Positions 5,968-10,522 of a DNA stretch of 10,522 bases are shown piece after piece (position 1 is the first letter of the stretch; each line of letters starts with the position of its first letter). The position numbers and the translations under genes were made by a program. The stretch lies in assembly GCA_017848155.1 (NCBI GenBank), contig JAGAKC010000326.1, positions 1 to 10,522 of the forward strand. The letters run 5' to 3'. Origin of the DNA: Oscillospiraceae bacterium (GTDB lineage: Bacteria > Bacillota > Clostridia > Oscillospirales > Ruminococcaceae). The notes beneath the pieces were generated by a model, which saw nothing but the letters and a program-made list of their open reading frames with translations, ran no database searches and was not told where the DNA came from.

Positions 5968-8517
5968 TCAGCGGACAGGAGCGTTTGACACCAGCTTTTC
6001 AAGGAACTCCTTATCACGCAGGGGACGACCGTTGAAGGTGCCCTCCACAAGGTCTACGTTGTATTTCCTAATATTCTGGAATATTGCGGGACTGTCCACA
6101 CCTCTTGCACAGACAGCGATGTCCTTTTCGTGGGCAAGTCTTATCACAGATTGCAGGAAGGATGCGGAGATAGCGTCGTCGCTGAAGCGGCTGCTGCGTA
6201 TCTTTATCGTCTTTACCGCAGGATTTTCCAGTGGTGCGATGGTGAAATAGCCATCGCCCAGATCGTCGGCTATGACGTTTACGCCTATCTTTGCCATCTG
6301 CTGCAGGAACATGTTTCCGTTGTACAGCGTTCTTGCGCCTTCGGAAACGGATATGCTGACAGCGCTCGGCGGCAGCGAGTATTCAAGCAGTGCGCTTCTC
6401 AGCGCTTCGATGCTGGTCTCGGTGTTGAGTATGTTCTCGGGTATCGCAAGGCTCACACGGAACTGCTCCACACCCGCCTCACGCACAGTAGCGCAGAACT
6501 CGCATATCTTATCCACCTTGTATCGGTACAGCTCCTTTGAAAGTCCCATCTGGTCGATTATCGGCAGGAACTGGTCACGGGGCACGGTAAGCTCGCTGTT
6601 TTCCCAGAAAAGGGTAGCCTCGCAGCAGTGCAGCGCACCCGTATTGATGTCTATGACAGGCTGATACAGGAAGTAGAAGCCCTTGAAGTCATTCTCCGCA
6701 GCGTCTGCGATCAGCTTTTTCACAAGCTGATTGTTGCCGAGCTGCTCCTCAAGGCCCTCGGAGTAGCACACCGCATCCTCCAGCTTTCTTTCCTTTGCAA
6801 GGCGCAGCGTCTGTGTTGCGGCTCCTATGCAGTGGTCGATGTCCGCCGCATCGGCAGGGTAGATGGTAACACCTGCATACACCTGCAGCCGCTGCTCGTT
6901 CTCATCAAGATACCACGGCGAACGGAATTTGGTAAGTATCGCCTGTGCAAACTGCCGTGCTTCATCCCGTACTGCGTCGCTAAGCGTCATAAGCAGTATG
7001 TCGTTGCTGAAGCGGTATACCTTTTTCTTTGCGGAGCAGGGTACTGCGGATATATACTCGGCAAAGCTCTTGATGACCTCGTCTGCGTATTCGCAGCCGT
7101 ATATCTCGGATATGGATTTGAGATTCGATACCTCGAATGCGATCACCGCACCGCTCTTGCCGCTCGTTATCTCCTTCGGGAAGTCGCGTTCAAGCATGCT
7201 GCGGTTGGGGATACCTGTAGTTGCGTCGTAGTATGCTATGCGCTCAAGTCTTGCCTGGGATGTGGCAAGCTCATCCTCCATAAATACCTTGTAGATAACG
7301 GTGGAGAGGATATGGGTTATGCTCTTTATCAGCTTTCTTTCACGGTTGGTCCAGCTGCGGTTGTTCTTATCTGCAATGTACACTACTATACCGTTTTCAC
7401 GTCCGCTTTCATAGGTGCGCACCAGCACGCAGGACTGATTTGCGCCGTAAGCGTCAAATCTCAGCGACTTGCGGTCAGTGCAGACTATTCCGCCGTAGTA
7501 AAGCTCCTCCTCTATAGCGGAGGTGATTGTGGGCGCAGCGCTTACCACAGGCAGCAGCATGCCCGATCTGTCCCATCTGTACACCTTTTCCGTGCCGTCG
7601 CTGTTGCTGCAGAACAGCATATCTGACAGTCCGAAATATTCCGATACCAGAGGGATTATTCCGCTCATGGCGGTCTTTGTGTCGCTGCTGTTCAGTATCA
7701 GCGAATAGATGTTGTTTACAAGTATCTGATCCTCGAAATTCTGTCCCAGCAGCTTGTTTGCGTTCTGGGAATTTTCCATCTCGTCAACTATCACCACATA
7801 GGAGTTTGCGATACCCGCAACGGTCTGTGCCATCGTTTCAAGCAGCTGTGCGTTGTCGTTTACGACCTCCTCGGTGTTTCCGGCGATGACCCAGGAGGCT
7901 ATGTCATTATGGCGGACACGTATGGTCTGCTTGCGCTGATAGTTCATCTTGTTCATGTTGACATTTCTGTCCTGCCTGCCCGAAGCAAAGATAGTCTTGC
8001 CGCCCGAATCCACTATAGCAGAGAAAAGTCCCTGTATCTGGGTAAACGGCTTCTGTATGCGCACAAGGTAGTCCTCGCCGAGGATGTCACGCAGCGACAG
8101 CTTCTGATGTGACATATTGAGATTTGCGGCGTGCTTGCTTCTGAAGCGGCGCAGTACAGCGTCGTCCGTATCGCAGTCGAGATATCCCGATACGTTGAAC
8201 ATCATACCGTTTATGCATGACAGCCTTCCGTTTTCATCTCTTACAGGCACACCTGATATGTAGTACCAGATGAACTCACCCGACGTGTTAAGACGGGAAT
8301 GTACCCTTATCTCACGGCCCGAGCCGTTCACTATATCGTTTATTACCTCACAGAATGGCTGATAGTCGTCGGGATGGACGATATCGCCGAATCTTATCTG
8401 CGTTCCGTCGGAAAAAGGATTTGCTCCGGAGAGGATATCTGCGGGGAATCCCAGCTTAAATTCCATGCTGAACGCTATGTGACCGCTGCCGGCAACTGCT
8501 CTTTCCAACTGTGTCAA
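5968..8517 (-). CDS. PAS-PocR-GAF sensor with degenerate GGDEF and EAL domains
   Basis: This soluble 849-residue protein has a modular signalling layout. A PAS region (about 8-115, with FGDIVHPDDYQPF and GEFIWYYISGVPV) comes first. A PocR-like or GAF-like sensor (about 138-245, LSLRDILGEDYLVRIQKPF) and a GAF-like domain (about 262-410) follow, then GGDEF (about 425-590) and EAL (about 597-845) regions. The GGDEF fold is recognised by YYDATTGIPNRSMLERDF, but its signature is SNDIL (504-508) and the metal positions are Glu462 and Ser464. The EAL region keeps E633, E726, D751, D752 and K772. It has Ser689 for the metal-binding Asn, Ser723 and Arg805 for Glu, and Glu825 for Gln. Neither cyclase nor phosphodiesterase activity is expected, so a c-di-GMP receptor or scaffold role is inferred. 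No membrane segment is evident. TTG at 8517 is the start; a stop codon lies directly before it. It is transcribed alone. Confidence 0.9.
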   Translation of the reverse strand: MTQLERAVAGSGHIAFSMEFKLGFPADILSGANPFSDGTQIRFGDIVHPDDYQPFCEVINDIVNGSGREIRVHSRLNTSGEFIWYYISGVPVRDENGRLSCINGMMFNVSGYLDCDTDDAVLRRFRSKHAANLNMSHQKLSLRDILGEDYLVRIQKPFTQIQGLFSAIVDSGGKTIFASGRQDRNVNMNKMNYQRKQTIRVRHNDIASWVIAGNTEEVVNDNAQLLETMAQTVAGIANSYVVIVDEMENSQNANKLLGQNFEDQILVNNIYSLILNSSDTKTAMSGIIPLVSEYFGLSDMLFCSNSDGTEKVYRWDRSGMLLPVVSAAPTITSAIEEELYYGGIVCTDRKSLRFDAYGANQSCVLVRTYESGRENGIVVYIADKNNRSWTNRERKLIKSITHILSTVIYKVFMEDELATSQARLERIAYYDATTGIPNRSMLERDFPKEITSGKSGAVIAFEVSNLKSISEIYGCEYADEVIKSFAEYISAVPCSAKKKVYRFSNDILLMTLSDAVRDEARQFAQAILTKFRSPWYLDENEQRLQVYAGVTIYPADAADIDHCIGAATQTLRLAKERKLEDAVCYSEGLEEQLGNNQLVKKLIADAAENDFKGFYFLYQPVIDINTGALHCCEATLFWENSELTVPRDQFLPIIDQMGLSKELYRYKVDKICEFCATVREAGVEQFRVSLAIPENILNTETSIEALRSALLEYSLPPSAVSISVSEGARTLYNGNMFLQQMAKIGVNVIADDLGDGYFTIAPLENPAVKTIKIRSSRFSDDAISASFLQSVIRLAHEKDIAVCARGVDSPAIFQNIRKYNVDLVEGTFNGRPLRDKEFLEKLVSNAPVR

Positions 8518-8522
8518 TCATA

Positions 8523-8530
8523 TCACCTCT
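8523..8530 (-). promoter_or_regulatory. Ribosome binding site for the TTG start of the sensor gene
   Basis: AGAGGTGA on the minus strand lies so that GAGG is eight bases before TTG (8517-8515). It is only four bases before an out-of-frame ATG (8521-8519) that opens a 21-codon frame. Spacing favours the TTG. Confidence 0.65.
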
Positions 8531-8602
8531 CACTGTTATTTCGCATACATCGTTAAATGTTTATCAAAATTTCTCTCGATTCAGGAATTATATTGTATAT
8601 TC

Positions 8603-8631
8603 ATTTTATCATAAAATTTTCAACATTTCAA
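8603..8631 (-). promoter_or_regulatory. Promoter of the GGDEF-EAL gene
   Basis: On the minus strand TTGAAA (8631-8626) and TAAAAT (8608-8603) each match the consensus at five of six positions, 17 bases apart. A TGA directly before the -10 box provides the extended -10 TG. The predicted start is near 8596, leaving a leader of about 80 bases. A second TATAAT (8592-8587) lacks a good -35 box. The -10 box is half of an inverted repeat, ATTTTAT-C-ATAAAAT (8603-8617). Confidence 0.65.
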
Positions 8632-8702
8632 GTAGTTTTTTGTAATTTTTATGCGATTTTCACATAAAATTTTTAGCATCTCCTCCGTGTCGGCAGAAGT
8701 TA

Positions 8703-8726
8703 AGCCGGACTCCGTAAAGTCCGGCT
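8703..8726 (-). terminator. Probable terminator hairpin after the sigma/anti-sigma pair
   Basis: AGCCGGACT (8703-8711) and AGTCCGGCT (8718-8726) form a perfect 9-bp GC-rich stem with a six-base loop, 50 bases past the anti-sigma stop. On the minus strand the following bases are TTAACTT, a poor T tract, so termination may be partial. A second, weaker stem pairs CCGCAG (8743-8748) with CTGCGG (8770-8775) directly after the stop codon. Confidence 0.55.
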
Positions 8727-8775
8727 CAATTGTGTACGAGCGCCGCAGATAAATTATATTTCTGTATAGCTGCGG

Positions 8776-9621
8776 TTATTCCTGTACTTTTATATACACC
8801 CCAATAAAATAGCTGTCTGAAAGCCTTGTGATATGCATCGCATCGCCGTTAAGCTCCACTGTGTACAGCTCGCCTAAGCCATCCTGCATTTCAAAAGCTT
8901 CTCCCACTGTGTCTGTCGAATTGAGGTCATCTTTTGCAAGGACATATTTCGCATCGTCTGTGTAGCATTCGAGATAGTCATCTGAAAACTCTATCACTGG
9001 CAGCGTATCCGTGCCGGGCGCTGTGTTGGTCTGTACATCGGCAACGGTATCCTCCGCTTCGAAAATGGGAGCGTCGTCTATCTCCTCGTCGGCGACCTCA
9101 GCCGCTTCCTCGTTGTCAGGCGCTTTGTCAGTCACAACGCTGTCAGCATTGCCGTTTTCTGTCGCTTCTCCAATAGCCTTGTCGGTACTGCCGTCTGCAA
9201 CGGGATAGCTTATGGACGTGTTGTCGCTTTCGGGGGAATAGCTCGAAGCATTTACCTGCACGTCGGCAGCGGCACTGTCCGACATCACATAGCTTGGCTC
9301 CTCATCCGCAGCAGCGGCGTCAGCCATAATGCTTTCTGATATATCCTCCGCACGTGAATAGGATTCCATAACAGCTGCGTTAGATGAGCCTGTTGCAAGA
9401 GCCGAGCTGTCAGCATCCGATGAAAGCCTTACCGCTGCAACGGCGATAACGGCGCATGCCGCAACAGAGCCGCCCACAGCGGCTATCCTGCCGAACGGGA
9501 TCGGCTTCTTTTTCTGAGGAGCCTTTACCTGCTCCAGTATATTCTTTTTCATGCGTTCCATCTGAGCCTCGGAGGGTTCAATGACTTCTGCACATTTTTT
9601 ATATTCTTCTCTGAGCTCCAT
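8776..9621 (-). CDS. Single-pass membrane protein, probable anti-sigma factor
   Basis: The 281-residue product fits a transmembrane anti-sigma factor that would hold the ECF sigma factor encoded just upstream. A cytoplasmic N-terminus of about 44 residues ends in a basic stretch (KAPQKKKPIPFGR). One membrane segment follows (about 46-66, IAAVGGSVAACAVIAVAAV). The outer part starts with an Ala, Ser, Asp and Glu-rich, low-complexity linker (about 68-205), strongly acidic. A compact C-terminal domain (about 206-281, from LPVIEFSDDYLECYTDD) ends the protein. No zinc-binding HxxxCxxC anti-sigma motif is present, so assignment rests on topology and gene order. ATG at 9621 overlaps the sigma stop by one base (TGATG), which implies coupled, near-equal synthesis. 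The outer domain may sense an envelope signal; its ligand is unknown. The sequence itself was not matched to a named family. Confidence 0.75.
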   Translation of the reverse strand: MELREEYKKCAEVIEPSEAQMERMKKNILEQVKAPQKKKPIPFGRIAAVGGSVAACAVIAVAAVRLSSDADSSALATGSSNAAVMESYSRAEDISESIMADAAAADEEPSYVMSDSAAADVQVNASSYSPESDNTSISYPVADGSTDKAIGEATENGNADSVVTDKAPDNEEAAEVADEEIDDAPIFEAEDTVADVQTNTAPGTDTLPVIEFSDDYLECYTDDAKYVLAKDDLNSTDTVGEAFEMQDGLGELYTVELNGDAMHITRLSDSYFIGVYIKVQE

Positions 9622-10148
9622 CAGAAATCAACCTCCTTCAGCATTGGTCTAAGCATGTCACGGGCACGGCTCAGCTGGGATTTTACGGTGGATTCACGTA
9701 TTCCCGTGGCCTTGCTTATCTGGGACACTGACATGTCCTCGTAATAAAACAGATGGATAACTATGCGGTATTTTTCGGGGAGCTTCGATATCGCAGCCAG
9801 AACGGAATTCCGCTGATCTATCTTTTCAATATCGCCGTCGCTGCCGAGTATCTCACTGTCCTCGGGCATGTTCTCAAGACCCTCGTCAGACGCTCGGTGC
9901 CTGAACCATGCTGATGTAACCAGCGTTTTCGTGCAGTTTATCGTACAGCGTATCAGCCATGCCTTGCGGTGCTCCTCATCGTTGTAGGTGATATCTGCAC
10001 GGTAGTATTTCAGGAACACGTCCTGCGTGATATCCTCGGCATCGTGAGCGCTTCCGAGGCGTGAAAAGGCTATCCTATACACCATCGGCATATAGGACTG
10101 CATCACCTGTTCAAAGCTTTCGCTCGTTTTTAGTGATATTGTGTCCAT
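9621..10148 (-). CDS. ECF subfamily RNA polymerase sigma factor
   Basis: This 175-residue sigma-70 relative of the extracytoplasmic function group directs RNA polymerase to a small set of promoters. Region 2 covers about residues 15-80, including the DAEDITQDVFLKYYR core (36-50) that binds polymerase and the -10 box. Region 4 covers about 115-168 (LPEKYRIVIHLFYYEDMSVS, then a helix-turn-helix ending TVKSQLSRARDML) and reads the -35 box. Regions 1 and 3 are missing, as expected for ECF factors. The linker between regions 2 and 4 is acidic (about 88-110). ATG at 10148 has GGAG nine bases upstream. The stop overlaps the probable anti-sigma gene. Four 11-bp repeats with ECF-like -35 cores lie 42-85 bases upstream, which hints at self-activation. 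Regulon unknown. Confidence 0.93.
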   Translation of the reverse strand: MDTISLKTSESFEQVMQSYMPMVYRIAFSRLGSAHDAEDITQDVFLKYYRADITYNDEEHRKAWLIRCTINCTKTLVTSAWFRHRASDEGLENMPEDSEILGSDGDIEKIDQRNSVLAAISKLPEKYRIVIHLFYYEDMSVSQISKATGIRESTVKSQLSRARDMLRPMLKEVDF

Positions 10149-10171
10149 GGCAACTATCTCCGTCCGAATTC

Positions 10172-10199
10172 ATAAGTAAAACTCTGTCTGTTACAAAAA
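10172..10199 (-). promoter_or_regulatory. Weak candidate promoter for the sigma operon
   Basis: Minus-strand TTGTAA, within the repeat nearest the gene, and TATGAA (10177-10172) are about 16 bases apart. Each matches the housekeeping consensus at four of six positions. No clear ECF-type CGTC -10 box was found at the right distance from any of the TGTAAC/TGCAAC cores. Both alternatives remain open. Confidence 0.25.
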
Positions 10200-10233
10200 G
10201 GTTGCAAAAAAATTGCAAAACGGTTACAAATTT
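10190..10233. repeat. Four consecutive 11-bp direct repeats upstream of the sigma gene
   Basis: Plus-strand units are GTTACAAAAAG (10190-10200), GTTGCAAAAAA (10201-10211), ATTGCAAAACG (10212-10222) and GTTACAAATTT (10223-10233), in exact 11-base register. The shared core is (G/A)TT(A/G)CAAA. On the minus strand, which is the sigma gene's strand, the cores are TGTAAC and TGCAAC, similar to -35 boxes used by ECF factors. The A tracts are in phase with the DNA helix, so the segment is probably curved. It fills nearly all the gap between the fumarase stop and the sigma promoter region. Confidence 0.85.
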
Positions 10234-10522
10234 TTAAATTACCGCATGGGCGTGCCTTGTTACATGGCAGCCGATGTTTACCGCAACGGGCAGACCTGCG
10301 ATGTGTGTGGCGCTTTTTTCGATGTTTACATACAGCGCCGTAACAGTGCCGCCGAAGCCCTGTGAGCCTATTCCGAGCCTGTTTATCGACTCCAGCATAT
10401 CCTTTTCCATCTCCGCATAGGAGGGGTCGGGATTTCGCTGAGAAAGGTCACGGCAGAGCGCTTTCTTTGCAAGATATGCGCTGTATTCAAAATCGCCGCC
10501 TATTCCCACTCCAACGACGATA
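10234..10522 (-). CDS. Class I fumarate hydratase alpha subunit (TtdA/FumA type), C-terminal part
   Basis: The 95 visible residues are the end of the alpha subunit of an iron-sulfur hydratase that interconverts fumarate and malate, or dehydrates tartrate. The frame is open to the right edge. It begins IVVGVGIGGDFEY, followed by YLAKKAL, RNPDPSYAEMEKDMLE, INRLGIGSQGFGG, ATHIAGLPVAVNIGCHVTRH and the C-terminus AHAVI. GIGGxFEYxAxLAKKAL, LGIGxQGxGG and NxxCHxTRHA are typical of this family. The Cys in NIGCH is a plausible iron-sulfur cluster ligand. A GTG inside GVGIGG is not the start. In split enzymes the beta subunit gene usually follows directly; here the next gene is the ECF sigma factor, so beta must lie upstream or elsewhere. 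Fumarate hydratase is more likely than tartrate dehydratase, but the two cannot be separated here. Confidence 0.92.
   Translation of the reverse strand, partial: IVVGVGIGGDFEYSAYLAKKALCRDLSQRNPDPSYAEMEKDMLESINRLGIGSQGFGGTVTALYVNIEKSATHIAGLPVAVNIGCHVTRHAHAVI

Larger units (their letters stand above)
8518..8775. other. AT-rich intergenic region without a gene
   Basis: This 258-bp gap holds the sensor gene promoter and leader on the left and the 3' hairpins of the anti-sigma gene on the right. The middle (about 8560-8680) is very AT-rich. It contains an 11-base direct repeat, CATAAAATTTT, at 8610-8620 and 8663-8673. No coding frame of interest was seen. Confidence 0.6.

Noticed and set aside
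6628..7626. Plus-strand open frame of 332 codons inside the sensor gene
   Set aside because: It is the reverse shadow of the GAF, GGDEF and EAL coding sequence, with no ribosome site and no family features.
5968..8517. Active c-di-GMP phosphodiesterase or bifunctional enzyme
   Set aside because: Several metal-binding and catalytic positions of both domains are replaced by residues that cannot serve.
8703..8726. Strong intrinsic terminator
   Set aside because: The stem is perfect but the minus-strand tail is only TTAACTT, so it is reported as a probable, possibly partial terminator.
10190..10233. CRISPR array or minisatellite
   Set aside because: Units are 11 bp and contiguous without spacers, and they sit at a promoter, which fits regulatory repeats better.
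1..10522. Transposases, integrases, tRNA or rRNA genes, phage genes
   Set aside because: None was seen on either strand; all larger frames are explained by the listed genes.

Overview
The window looks like chromosomal DNA of a Gram-positive anaerobe of the class Clostridia, most likely a Ruminococcus-type member of the Oscillospiraceae. The evidence is indirect: moderate GC, strong purine-rich ribosome binding sites, several TTG starts, near-consensus housekeeping promoters, a galactokinase of the Firmicute GNHTDH type, a split (alpha-subunit) class I fumarase, and an ECF sigma/anti-sigma pair. The species assignment is inference. No mobile element, tRNA, rRNA or CRISPR array was seen.

Layout, left to right. 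A 3'-truncated nadB (L-aspartate oxidase, NAD synthesis) reads leftward off the edge. A 226-bp divergent region separates it from hflX, a ribosome-associated GTPase and the only rightward gene. The region holds a perfect-consensus promoter whose -10 box lies in a 14-bp palindrome. hflX ends in an intrinsic terminator and converges with a leftward group: a SEDS (RodA/FtsW-type) glycosyltransferase, a galactokinase and a GNAT acetyltransferase. In transcription order these are rodA-like, galK, GNAT, probably one operon from the promoter at 5821-5849, with galK and GNAT overlapping by one base.

A strong terminator at 5900-5936 separates this operon from an 849-residue leftward protein with PAS, PocR-like, GAF, GGDEF and EAL regions. 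Both c-di-GMP enzyme domains have lost key residues, so it is probably a sensor or receptor rather than an enzyme. To its right, and also leftward, are an ECF sigma factor and its one-base-overlapping, single-pass membrane partner (probable anti-sigma). Upstream of the sigma gene are four consecutive 11-bp direct repeats whose minus-strand cores (TGTAAC/TGCAAC) resemble ECF -35 boxes, suggesting autoregulation. The right edge holds the 3' end of a class I fumarase alpha subunit.

Most of the window is housekeeping metabolism and envelope biology. The parts that merit a second look are the phased repeats before the sigma gene, the doubly degenerate GGDEF-EAL receptor, the symmetric promoter between nadB and hflX, and the divergent SEDS protein sharing an operon with galactokinase. 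No clearly new multi-gene system can be claimed from the sequence alone.
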